A stretch of 64,000 nucleotides of DNA, from positions 5,416,001 through 5,480,000 of the forward strand of contig NW_027478160.1 in the NCBI RefSeq assembly GCF_051020975.1, written 5' to 3'. Source of the stretch: Osmia lignaria lignaria (lineage: Eukaryota; Arthropoda; Insecta; Hymenoptera; Megachilidae). Of this stretch, positions 1 through 10,953 are shown piece after piece. How positions within the stretch are numbered: the stretch's first letter is position 1; each line of letters opens with the position of its first letter. The notes below the pieces were generated by a model that made no database searches, was not told where the DNA came from, and worked only from the letters and a program-made list of their open reading frames with translations. The position numbers and the translations under genes were made by a program.

Positions 1-199
1 TATCTCAAAGAAAGGGGCCACGGTGTTTCTGTATCTCTATTATGTTGGTGCGGCTTCGGAACTTTTAAATATCTCGATGTATCTCGAAAACTACGCTTCT
101 GATCAAAAAATATCATAGAACATAAATTGTAGGAAGCATAATTCATTACAAAAAAGGTCTCTTAACATTTTGCCATAGCTCGCTTCGTTTCCGAGATAT
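1..199 (+). repeat. Partial satellite unit at left edge
   Basis: This is the 3' 199 bp of a unit, starting inside the TATCTCAAAGAAAGGGGCC motif. Its tail has CTCGATGTATCTCGAAAAC and AGGAAGCATAATTCATTAC, the 'GTATCTCG/AAGCAT' variant seen in the units at 2132, 37873, 45923 and 50109. It matches 50232-50430 closely, which places the window start in the same repeat context as a point 50 kb away. Confidence 0.95.
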
Positions 200-845
200 T
201 TGCAGATATATCTCAAGGGAAGGGGCCTGACGGACATATTTCGAGATATTTCTTCTTCTTGTTGTTCTTCTTCTGCACAGCTAAGCTGGAAGTGGCATTT
301 GCGGCTGGCACTAGTGCAGAGTTATTTCAAAGAAAGGGGCCACGGTGTTTCTGTATCCCTATTATGTTGGTGCGGCTTCGGAACTTTTAAATATCTCGAT
401 ATATCTCGAAAACTACGCTTCTGATCAAAAAATATCATAGAACATAAATTGTAGGAAACATAATTCTCTATAAAAAACGTCTCTTAACATTTTGCCATAG
501 CTCGCTTCGTTTCCGAGATATTTGCAGATTCAGCTCAAAGGAACTGGCCTGACGGACATATTTCGAGATATTTCTTCTTCTTGTTGTTCTTCCTCTGCAC
601 AGCTAAGCTGGAAGTGGCATTTACAGCTCGCAATCGTGCAGAGTTATCTCAAAGAAAGGGGCCTCGGTGTTTCTGTATCTCTATTATGTTGGTGCGGCTT
701 CGGAACTTTTAAATATCTTGATATATCTCGAGAACTACGCATCTGATCAAAAAATATCATAGAACATAAAAAGTAGGAAACTTAATTCTCTACAAAAAAG
801 GTCTCTTAACATTTCGCCATAGCTCGCTTCGTTTCCGAGATATTT

Positions 846-985
846 GCAGATTTATCTCAAGGGAAGGGGCCTGACGGACATATTTCGAGATATTTCTTCT
901 TCTTGTTGTTCTTCTTCTGCACAGCTAAGCTGGAAGTGGCATTTGCGGCTCGCACTAGTGCAGAGTTATCTCAAAGAAAGGGGCC
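846..985 (+). repeat. Internal 26-bp direct repeat, 114 bp apart, in each monomer
   Basis: Positions 846-871 and 960-985 are related: both read GCAGA-N-TTATCTCAA, then a three-base variable purine stretch, then AAGGGGCC. Counting by eye, 23 of 26 bases agree. The same pair, 114 bp apart, is present in nearly every unit of the array, although the left copy is altered to CAGCTCAAAGGAACTGG in the second head variant. This suggests the 322-bp unit grew from shorter subunits, or that the two sites are held alike because they bind the same factor. Confidence 0.85.
951..962. other. GCACTAGTGC palindrome (middle variant)
   Basis: About half of the units carry the perfect 10-bp palindrome GCACTAGTGC, which contains ACTAGT, in the middle of the monomer, as here. 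The others have GCAATAGTGC or GCAATCGTGC, which break the symmetry. The palindromic form is usually linked to GCGGCT just upstream, and the other forms to ACAGCT, GCAGCT or CCAGCT. It is a useful marker for classifying units. Confidence 0.8.
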
Positions 986-1165
986 ACGGTGTTTCTGTAT
1001 CCCTATTATGTTGGTGCGGCTTCGGAACTTTTAAATATCTTGATATATCTCGAGAACTACGCATCTGATCAAAAAATATCATAGAACATAAAAAGTAGGA
1101 AACTTAATTCTCTACAAAAAAGGTCTCTTAACATTTCGCCATAGCTCGCTTCGTTTCCGAGATAT

Positions 1166-3150
1166 TTGCAGATTTATCTCAAGGGAAGGGGCCTGACGGA
1201 CATATTTCGAGATATTTCTTCTTCTTGTTGTTCTTCTTCTGCACAGCTAAGCTGGAAGTGGCATTTGCGGCTCGCACTAGTGCAGAGTTATCTCAAAGAA
1301 AGGGGCCACGGTGTTTCTGTATCCCTATTATGTTGGTGCGGCTTCGGAACTTTTAAATATCTCGATATATCTCGAAAACTACGCTTCTGATCAAAAAATA
1401 TCATTGAACATAAATTGTAGGAAACATAATTCTCTACAAAAAAGGTCTCTTAACATTTTGCCATAGCTCGCTTCGTTTCCGAGATATTTGCAGATGTATC
1501 TCAAGGGAAGGGGCCTGACGGACATATTTCGAGATATTTCTTCTTCTTGTTGTTCTTCTTCTGCACAGCTAAGCTGGAAGTGGCATTTGCGGCTCGCACT
1601 AGTGCAGAGTTATCTCAAAGAAAGGGGCCACGGTGTTTCTGTATCTCTATTATGTTGGTGCGGTTTCGGAACTTTTAAATATCTTGATATATCTCGAGAA
1701 CTACGCATCTGATCAAAAAATATCATAGAACATAAAAAGTAGGAAACTTAATTCTCTGCAAATAAGGTCTCTTAACATTTTGCCATAGCTCGCTTCGTTT
1801 CCGAGATATTTGCAGATTTATCTCAAGGGAAGGGGCCTGACGGACATATTTCGAGATATTTCTTCTTCTTGTTGTTCTTCTTCTGCACAGCTAAGCTGGA
1901 ACTGGCATTTGCGGCTCGCACTAGTGCAGAGTTATCTCAAAGAAAGGGGCCACGGTGTTTCTGTATCTCTATTATGTTGGTGCGGCTTCGGAACTTTTAA
2001 ATATCTCGATGTATCTCGAAAACTACGCTTCTGATCAAAAAATATCATAGAACATAAATTGTAGGAAGCATAATTCTCTACAAAAAAGGTCTCTTAACAT
2101 TTTGCCATAGCTCGCTTCGTTTCCGAGATATTTGCAGATATATCTCAAGGGAAGGGGCCTGACGGACATATTTCGAGATATTTCTTCTTCTTGTTGTTCT
2201 TCTTCTGCACAGCTAAGCTGGAACTGGCATTTGCGGCTCGCACTAGTGCAGAGTTATCTCAAAGAAAGGGGCCACGGTGTTTCTGTATCTCTATTATGTT
2301 GGTGCGGCTTCGGAACTTTTAAATATCTCGATGTATCTCGAAAACTACGCTTCTGATCAAAAAATATCATAGAACATAAATCGTAGGAAGCATAATTCAT
2401 TACAGAAAAGGTCTCTTAACATTTTGCCATAGCTCGCTTTGTTTCCGAGATATTTGCAGATATATCTCAAGGGAAGGGGCCTGACGGACATATTTCGAGA
2501 TATTTCTTCTTCTTGTTGTTCTTCTTCTGCACAGCTAAGCTGGAAGTGGCATTTGCGGCTCGCACTAGTGCAGAGTTATCTCAAAGAAAGGGGCCACGGT
2601 GTTTCTGTATCCCTATTATGTTGGTGCGGCTTCGGAACTTTTAAATATCTCGATATATCTCGAAAACTACGCTTCTGATCAAAAAATATCATAGAACATA
2701 AATTGTAGGAAACATAATTCTCTATAAAAAACGTCTCTTAACATTTTGCCATAGCTCGCTTCGTTTCCGAGATATTTGCAGATTCAGCTCAAAGGAACTG
2801 GCCTGACGGACATATTTCGAGATATTTCTTCTTCTTGTTGTTCTTCCTCTGCACAGCTAAGCTGGAAGTGGCATTTACAGCTGGCAATCGTGCAGAGTTA
2901 TCTCAAAGAAAGGGGCCTCGGTGTTTCTGTATCTCTATTATGTTGGTGCGGCTTCGGAACTTTTAAATATCTTGATATATCTCGAGAACTACGCATCTGA
3001 TCAAAAAATATCATAGAACATAAAAAGTAGGAAACTTAATTCTCTACAAAAAAGGTCTCTTAACATTTCGCCATAGCTCGCTTCGTTTCCGAGATATTTG
3101 CAGATTTATCTCAAGGGAAGGGGCCTGACGGACATATTTCGAGATATTTC
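1166..3150. repeat. About 2 kb nearly identical to 51.1-53.1 kb (copy 1)
   Basis: Matches 51075-53060 at an offset of 49909 bp (155 units minus the net 1-bp deletion between them). Shared rare variants: CATTGAACAT, CTGCAAATAAGG, AATCGTAGGAAGC with CATTACAGAAAAGG, CGCTTTGTTTCC, GGGGCCTCGG and CAGCTGGCAATCG. One difference seen: GCAGATGTATC near 1491 against GCAGATTTATC. Confidence 0.85.
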
Positions 3151-4063
3151 TTCTTCTTGTTGTTCTTCTTCTGCACAGCTAAGCTGGAAGTGGCATTTAC
3201 AGCTCGCAATACTGCAGAGTTATCTCAAAGAAAGGCGCCACGGTGTTTCTGTATCCCTATTATGTTGGTGCGGCTTCGGAACTTTTAAATATCTTGATAT
3301 ATCTCGAGAACTACGCATCAGATCAAAAAATATCATAGAACATAAAAAGTAGGAAACTTAATTCTCTACACAAAAGGTCTCTTAACATTTTGCCATAGCT
3401 CTCTTCGTTTCCGAGATATTTGCAGATTTATCTCAAGGGAAGGGGCCTGACGGACATATTTCGAGATATTTCTTCTTCTTGTTGTTCTTCTTCTGCACAG
3501 CTAAGCTGGAAGTGGCATTTACAGCTCGCAATACTGCAGAGTTATCTCAAAGAAAGGCGCCACGGTGTTTCTGTATCCCTATTATGTTGGTGCGGCTTCG
3601 GAACTTTTAAATATCTTGATATATCTCGAGAACTACGCATCTGATCAAAAAATATCATAGAACATAAAACGTAGGAAACTTAATTCTCTACAAAAAAGGT
3701 CTCTCAACATTTTGCCATAGCTCGCTTCGTTTCCGAGATATTTGCAGATTTATCTCAAGGGAAGGGGCCTGACGGACATACTTCGAGATATTTCTTCTTC
3801 TTGTTGTTCTTCCTCTGCACAGCTAAGCTGGAAGTGGCATTTGCAGCTCGCAATAGTGCAGAGTTATCTCAAAGAAAGGGGCCACGGTGTTTCTGTATCT
3901 CTATTATGTTGGTGCGGCTTTGGAACTTTTAAATATCTCGATATATCTCGAAAACTACGCTTCTGATCAAAAAATATCATAGAACATAAATTGTAGGAAA
4001 CATAATTCTCTACAAAAAAGGTCTCTTAACATTTTGCCATAGCTCGCTGTGTTTCCGAGATAT

Positions 4064-5340
4064 TTGCAGATATATCTCAAGGGAAGGGGCCTGACGGACA
4101 TATTTCGAGATATTTCTTCTTCTTGTTGTTCTTCTTCTGCACAGCTAAGCTGGAAGTGGCATTTACAGCTCGCAATAGTGCAGAGTTATCTCAAAGAAAG
4201 GGGCCACGGTGTTTCTGTATCTCTATTATGTTGGTGCGGCTTCGGAACTTTTAAATATCTTGATATATCTCGAGAACTACGCATCAGATCAAAAAATATG
4301 ATAGAACATAAAAAGTAGGAAACTTAATTCTCTACAAAAGAGGTCTCTTAACATTTTGCCATAGCTCTCTTCGTTTCCGAGATATTTGCAGATTTATCTC
4401 AAGGGAAGGGGCCTGACGGACATATTTCGAGATATTTCTTCTTCTTGATGTTCTTCTTCTGCACAGCAAAGCTGGAAGTGGCATTTGCAGCTCGCAATAG
4501 TGCAGAGTTATCTCAAAGAAAGGGGCCACGGTGTTTCTGTATCTCTATTATGTTGGTGCGGCTTCGGAACTTTTAAATATCTTGATATATCTCGAGAACT
4601 ACGCATCTGATCAAAAAATATCATAGAACATAAAAAGTAGGAATCTTAATTCTCTACAAAAAAGGTCTCTTAACATTTTGCCATAGCTCGCTTCGTTTCC
4701 GAGATATTTGCAGATTTATCTCAAGGGAAGGGGCCTAACGGACATGTTTCGAGATATTTCTTCTTCTTGTTGTTCTTCTTCTGCACAGCTAAACTGGAAG
4801 TGGCATTTCCAGCTCGCAATAGTGCAGAGTTATCTCAAAGAAAGGGGCCAGGGTGTTTCTGTATCTCTATTATGTTGGTGCGGCTTCGGAACTTTTAAAT
4901 ATCTTGATATATCTCGAGAACTACGCATCTGATCAAAAAATATCATAGAACATAAAAAGTAGGAAACTTAATTCTCTACAAAAAACGTCTCTTAACATTT
5001 TGCCATAGCTCGCTTCGTTTCCGAGATATTTGCAGATTTATCTCAAGGGAAGGGGCCTGACGGACATATTTCGAGATATTTCTTCTTCTTGTTGTTCTTC
5101 TTCTGCACAGCTAAGCTGGAAGTGGCATTTGCGGCTCGCACTAGTGCAGAGTTATCTCAAAGAAAGGGGCCACGGTGTTTCTGTATCCCTATTATGTTGG
5201 TGCGGCTTCGGAACTTTTAAATATCTCGATATATCTCGAAAACTACGCTTCTGATCAAAAAATATCATAGAACATAAATTGTAGGAAACATAATTCTCTA
5301 TAAAAAACGTCTCTTAACATTTTGCCATAGCTCGCTTCGT
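4064..5340. repeat. Four-unit segment, copy at 4 kb
   Basis: First occurrence of the block described at 53.0 kb, four units long here. The units at 6318 and 6640 continue the same order (GATATATGCAG, then AGAGCTATC with TTCGGCAC), separated from the block by extra units at 5352-6317. Confidence 0.8.
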
Positions 5341-7089
5341 TTCCGAGATATTTGCAGATTCAGCTCAAAGGAACTGGCCTGACGGACATATTTCGAGATA
5401 TTTCTTCTTCTTGTTGTTCTTCTTCTGCACAGCTAAACTGGAAGTGGCATTTCCAGCTCGCAATAGTGCAGAGTTATCTCAAAGAAAGGGGCCACGGTGT
5501 TTCTGTATCTCTATTATGTTGGTGCGGCTTCGGAACTTTTAAATATCTTGATATATCTCGAAAACTACGCTTCTGATCAAAAAATATCATAGAACATAAA
5601 TTGTAGGAAACATAATTCTCTACAAAAAAGGTCTCTTAACATTTTGCCATAGCTCGCTTCGCTTCCGAGATATATGCAGATTTATCTCAAGGGAAGGGGC
5701 CTGACGGACATATTTCGAGATACTTCTTCTTCTTGTTGGTCTTCTTCTGCACAGCTAAGCTGGAAGTGGCATTTGCAGCTCGCAATAGTGCAGAGTTATC
5801 TCAAAGAAAGGGGCCACGGTGTTTCTGTATCTCTATTATGTTGGTGCGGCTTCGGAACTTTTAAATATCTTGATATATCTCGAGAGCTACGCATCCGATC
5901 AAAAAATATCATAGAACATAAAAAGTAGGAAACTTAATTCCCTACAAAAAAGGTCTCTTAACATTTTGCCATAGCTCGCTTCGTTTCCGAGATATTTGCA
6001 GATTTATCTCAAGGGAAGGGGCCTGACGGACATATTTCGAGATATTTCTTCTTCTTGTTGTTCTTCTTCTGCACAGCTAAGCTGGAAGTGGCATTTGCGG
6101 CTCGCACTAGTGCAGAGTTATCTCAAAGAAAGGGGCCACGGTGTTTCTGTATCCCTATTATGTTGGTGCGGCTTCGGAACTTTTAAATATCTCGATATAT
6201 CTCGAAAACTACGCTTCTGATCAAAAAATATCATAGAACATAAATTGTAGGAAACATAATTCTCTACAAAAAAGGTCTCTTAACATTTTGCCATAGCTCG
6301 CTTCGCTTCCGAGATATATGCAGATTTATCTCAAGGGAAGGGGCCTGACGGACATATTTCGAGATATTTCTTCTTCTTGTTGTTCTTCTTCTGCACAGCT
6401 AAGCTGGAAGTGGCATTTGCAGCTCGCAATAGTGCAGAGTTATCTCAAAGAAAGGGGCCACGGTGTTTCTGTATCCCTATTATGTTGGTGCGGCTTCGGA
6501 ACTTTTAAATATCTCGATATATCTCGAAAACTACGCTTCTGATCAAAAAATATCATAGAACATAAATTGTAGGAAACATAATTCTCTATAAAAAACGTCT
6601 CTTAACATTTTGCCATAGCTCGCTTCGTTTCCGAGATATTTGCAGATTCAGCTCAAAGGAACTGGCCTGACGGACATATTTCGAGATATTTCTTCTTCTT
6701 GTTGTTCTTCCTCTGCACAGCTAAGCTGGAAGTGGCATTTGCAGCTCGCAATAGTGCAGAGCTATCTCAAAGAAAGGGGCCACGGTGTTTCTGTATCTCT
6801 ATTATGTTGGTGCGGCTTCGGCACTTTTAAATATCTTGATATATCTCGAGAACTACGCATCTGATCAAAAAATATCATAGAACATAAAAAGTAGGAAACT
6901 TAATTCTCTACAAAAAAGGTCTCTTAAGATTTTGCCATAGCTCGCTTCGTTTCCGAGATATTTGCAGATTTATCTCAAGGGAAGGGGCCTGACGGACATA
7001 TTTCGAGATATTTCTTCTTCTTGTTGTTCTTCTTCTGCACAGCTAAGCTGGAAGTGGCATTTGCGGCTCGCACTAGTGCAGAGTTATCT

Positions 7090-9021
7090 CAAAGAAAGGA
7101 GCCACGGTGTTTCTGTATCTCTATTATGTTGGTGCGGCTTCGGAACTTTTAAATATCTCGATATATCTCGAAAACTACGCTTCTGATCAAAAAATATCAT
7201 AGAACATAAATTGTAGGAAACATAATTCACTACAAAAAACGTCTCTTAACATTTTGCCATAGCGCGCTTCGTTTCCGAGATATTTGCCGATTCAGCTCAA
7301 AGGAACGGGCCTGACGGACATATTTCGAGATACTTCTTCTTCTTGTTGTTCTTCCTCTGCACAGCTAAGCTGGAAGTGGCATTTGCAGCTCGCAATAGTG
7401 CAGAGTTATCTCAAAGAAAGGGGCCACGGTGTTTCTGTATCTCTATTATGTTGGTGCGGCTTCGGAACTTTTAAATATCTTGATATATCTCGAGAACTAC
7501 GCATCTGATCAAAAAATATCATAGAACATAAAAAGTAGGAAACTTAATTCTCTACAAAAAAGGTCTCTTAACATTTTGCCATAGCTCGCTTCGTTCCCGA
7601 GATATTTGCAGATTTATCTCAAGGGAAGGGGCCTGACGGACATATTTCGAGATATTTCTTCTTCTTGTTGTTCTTCTTCTGCACAGCTAAGCTGGAAGTG
7701 GCATTTGCGGCTCGCACTAGTGCAGAGTTATCTCAAAGAAAGGGGCCACGGTGTTTCTGTATCTCTATTATGTTGGTGCGGCTTCGGAACTTTTAAATAT
7801 CTCGATATATCTCGAAAACTACGCTTCTGATCAAAAAATATCATAGAACCTAAATTGTAGGAAACATAATTCTCTACAAAAAAGGTCTCTTAACATTTTG
7901 CCATAGCTCGCTTCGTTTCCGAGATATTTGCAGATATATCTCAAGGGAAGGGGCCTGACGGACATATTTCGAGATATTTCTTCTTCTTGTTGTTCTTCTT
8001 CTGCACAGCTAAGCTGGAAGTGGCATTTGCAGCTCGCAATAGTGCAGAGTTATCTCAAAGAAAGGGGCCACGGTGTTTCTGTATCTCTATTATGTTGGTG
8101 CGGCTTCGGAACTTTTAAATATTTCGATATATCTCGAAAACTACGCTTCTGATCAAAAAATATCATAGAACGTAAATTGTAGGAAACATTATTCTCTACA
8201 AAAAAGGGCTCTTAACATTTTGCCATAGCTCGCTTCGTTTCCGAGATATTTGCAGATTTATCTCAAGGGAAGGGTCCTGATGGACATATTTCGAGATATT
8301 TCTTCTTCTTGTTGTTCTTCTTCTGCACAGCTAAACTGGAAGTGGCATTTCCAGCTCGCAATCGTGCAGAGTTATCTCAAAGAAAGGGGCCACGGTGTTT
8401 CTGTATCTCTATTATGTTGGTGCGGCTTCGGAACTTTTAAATATCTCGATATATCTCGAAAACCACGCTTCTGATCAAAAAATATCATAGAACATAAATT
8501 GTAGGAAACTTACTTCTCTACAAAAAAGGTCTCTTAACATTTTGCCATAGCTCGCTTCGTTTCCGAGATATTTGCAGATTTATCTCAAGGGAAGGGGCCT
8601 GACGGACATATTTCGAGATATTTCTTCTTCTTGTTGTTCTTCTTCTGCACAGCTAAGCTGGAAGTGGCATTTGCGGCTCGCACTAGTGCAGAGTTATCTC
8701 AAAGAAAGGGGCCACGGTGTTTCTGTATCTCTATTATGTTGGTGCGGCTTCGGAACTATTAAATATCTCGATATATCTCGAAAACTACGCTTCTGATCAA
8801 AAAATATGATAGAACATAAATTGTAGGAAACATAATTCTCTACAAAAAACGTCTCTCAACATTTTGCCATAGCTCGCTTCGTTTCCGAGATATTTGCAGA
8901 TTCAGCTCAAAGGAACGGGCCTGACGGACATATTTCGAGATACTTCTTCTTCTTGTTGTTCTTCCTCTGCACAGCTAAGCTGGAAGTGGCATTTGCAGCT
9001 CGCAATAGTGCAGAGTTATCT
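7090..9021. repeat. 6-unit higher-order repeat, copy 1 (1932 bp)
   Basis: First copy of a six-unit block that repeats immediately to the right with an offset of 1932 bp (6 x 322). Rare marker variants recur in order: GCGCGCTTCG with TTGCCGATTC, CGTTCCCGAG, CCTAAATTG, an AATATTTCG tail, AAGGGCTC, CTTACTTC, GGAACTATT, and AATATGATAG with CTCTCAAC. The exact edges are uncertain by about 100 bp because flanking units are similar. Confidence 0.88.
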
Positions 9022-10953
9022 CAAAGAAAGGGGCCACGGTGTTTCTGTATCTCTATTATGTTGGTGCGGCTTCGGAACTTTTAAATATCTCGATATATCT
9101 CGAAAACTACGCTTCTGATCAAAAAATATCATAGAACATAAATTGTAGGAAACATAATTCACTACAAAAAACGTCTCTTAACATTTTGCCATAGCGCGCT
9201 TCGTTTCCGAGATATTTGCCGATTCAGCTCAAAGGAACGGGCCTGACGGACATATTTCGAGATACTTCTTCTTCTTGTTGTTCTTCCTCTGCACAGCTAA
9301 GCTGGAAGTGGCATTTGCAGCTCGCAATAGTGCAGAGTTATCTCAAAGAAAGGGGCCACGGTGTTTCTGTATCTCTATTATGTTGGTGCGGCTTCGGAAC
9401 TTTTAAATATCTTGATATATCTCGAGAACTACGCATCTGATCAAAAAATATCATAGAACATAAAAAGTAGGAAACTTAATTCTCTACAAAAAAGGTCTCT
9501 TAACATTTTGCCATAGCTCGCTTCGTTCCCGAGATATTTGCAGATTTATCTCAAGGGAAGGGGCCTGACGGACATATTTCGAGATATTTCTTCTTCTTGT
9601 TGTTCTTCTTCTGCACAGCTAAGCTGGAAGTGGCATTTGCGGCTCGCACTAGTGCAGAGTTATCTCAAAGAAAGGGGCCACGGTGTTTCTGTATCTCTAT
9701 TATGTTGGTGCGGCTTCGGAACTTTTAAATATCTCGATATATCTCGAAAACTACGCTTCTGATCAAAAAATATCATAGAACCTAAATTGTAGGAAACATA
9801 ATTCTCTACAAAAAAGGTCTCTTAACATTTTGCCATAGCTCGCTTCGTTTCCGAGATATTTGCAGATATATCTCAAGGGAAGGGGCCTGACGGACATATT
9901 TCGAGATATTTCTTCTTCTTGTTGTTCTTCTTCTGCACAGCTAAGCTGGAAGTGGCATTTGCAGCTCGCAATAGTGCAGAGTTATCTCAAAGAAAGGGGC
10001 CACGGTGTTTCTGTATCTCTATTATGTTGGTGCGGCTTCGGAACTTTTAAATATTTCGATATATCTCGAAAACTACGCTTCTGATCAAAAAATATCATAG
10101 AACGTAAATTGTAGGAAACATTATTCTCTACAAAAAAGGGCTCTTAACATTTTGCCATAGCTCGCTTCGTTTCCGAGATATTTGCAGATTTATCTCAAGG
10201 GAAGGGTCCTGATGGACATATTTCGAGATATTTCTTCTTCTTGTTGTTCTTCTTCTGCACAGCTAAACTGGAAGTGGCATTTCCAGCTCGCAATCGTGCA
10301 GAGTTATCTCAAAGAAAGGGGCCACGGTGTTTCTGTATCTCTATTATGTTGGTGCGGCTTCGGAACTTTTAAATATCTCGATATATCTCGAAAACCACGC
10401 TTCTGATCAAAAAATATCATAGAACATAAATTGTAGGAAACTTACTTCTCTACAAAAAAGGTCTCTTAACATTTTGCCATAGCTCGCTTCGTTTCCGAGA
10501 TATTTGCAGATTTATCTCAAGGGAAGGGGCCTGACGGACATATTTCGAGATATTTCTTCTTCTTGTTGTTCTTCTTCTGCACAGCTAAGCTGGAAGTGGC
10601 ATTTGCGGCTCGCACTAGTGCAGAGTTATCTCAAAGAAAGGGGCCACGGTGTTTCTGTATCTCTATTATGTTGGTGCGGCTTCGGAACTATTAAATATCT
10701 CGATATATCTCGAAAACTACGCTTCTGATCAAAAAATATGATAGAACATAAATTGTAGGAAACATAATTCTCTACAAAAAACGTCTCTCAACATTTTGCC
10801 ATAGCTCGCTTCGTTTCCGAGATATTTGCAGATTCAGCTCAAAGGAACGGGCCTGACGGACATATTTCGAGATACTTCTTCTTCTTGTTGTTCTTCCTCT
10901 GCACAGCTAAGCTGGAAGTGGCATTTGCAGCTCGCAATAGTGCAGAGTTATCT
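9022..10953. repeat. 6-unit higher-order repeat, copy 2 (1932 bp)
   Basis: Second copy of the six-unit block. I found no base difference from the first copy on reading both. The unit at 8894 is the join: its head matches the unit at 10826 and its tail matches the unit at 6962, as expected for an unequal exchange inside one monomer. The copy ends before the private change GGTGCTGC near 10998. Confidence 0.88.

Larger units (their letters stand above)
836..1053. repeat. CGAGATAT motif in direct and inverted copies
   Basis: The 8-mer CGAGATAT occurs on the plus strand at 836 and 886. Its reverse complement ATATCTCG occurs at 1045, with a one-base variant (ATATCTTG) at 1035. In units with the other tail variant both inverted copies are exact. 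Each unit therefore carries two direct and two inverted copies, and CGAGATATTT can pair with AAATATCTCG across a loop of roughly 140 bases. This could form a stem in single strands or transcripts, or be a repeated protein site; neither is shown here. Confidence 0.8.
844..1068 (+). other. 74-codon open frame, probably non-coding (representative)
   Basis: One frame stays open for 74 codons in most units, from TTG at the unit start to TGA in CTGATCA. I do not regard it as a gene. The first codon is TTG in almost all copies; ATG occurs only at 5674, 6318, 54295 and 60413, through a TATATGCAG variant. Stops break the frame in 12 of 198 units: starts 4386, 26604, 28214, 31112, 32722, 34654, 38517, 41415, 46567, 53329, 57193 and 59447. 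Many differences between copies change the amino acid (for example Y/Q, R/Q, K/N and K/E), so protein-level constraint is not apparent. No splice or promoter context is evident and no known domain is recognised. The Cys/Ser-rich stretch comes from the CTT/GTT triplet tract. Confidence 0.75.
844..1165 (+). repeat. Representative 322-bp monomer with internal anatomy
   Basis: One unit described in detail as the reference. From its start: TTGCAG; a purine-rich stretch (CAAGGGAAGGGGCC); the motif TTTCGAGATATTTC at about 884; a T/C-rich triplet tract (CTT and GTT repeats, about 892-919); CACAGCTAAGCTGGAAG; the middle variant CGCACTAGTGC (about 951-961); a second purine-rich stretch (CAAAGAAAGGGGCC); GTGCGGCTTCGG; a TATCTCG-type tail at 1035-1053; TGATCAAAAAAT; an AT-rich segment with A-tracts; CATTTCGCCATAGCTCGC; and the closing TTTCCGAGATAT. 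Hand-counted GC of a closely similar consensus unit is 128 of 322, about 40%. The length is close to two nucleosome repeat lengths, which may matter for packaging (inference). Confidence 0.93.
1..6961. repeat. Domain A: mixed-variant units
   Basis: This is the left-end domain. It alternates units with TTTATCTC heads and TTCAGCTC heads, and includes two units in a row with GGAACTGGCATTTG (1810, 2132). The adjacent pair at 3098 and 3420 share AATACTGCAG and AAGGCGCC and are a local one-unit duplication. Much of the domain recurs in the right-hand domain (50.2-61 kb) with a few units added or missing. The change to the next domain is gradual, around 6.9-7.3 kb. Confidence 0.7.

Noticed and set aside
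820..843. CENP-B box candidate around GCTTCGTTTCCGAGATAT
   Set aside because: It starts like the box (CTTCGTT) but lacks the required CGGG and the central A, so it does not meet the core pattern.
892..919. CTT/GTT triplet tract as an expanding microsatellite
   Set aside because: The tract has the same length in every unit seen, with only point changes, so there is no sign of expansion.
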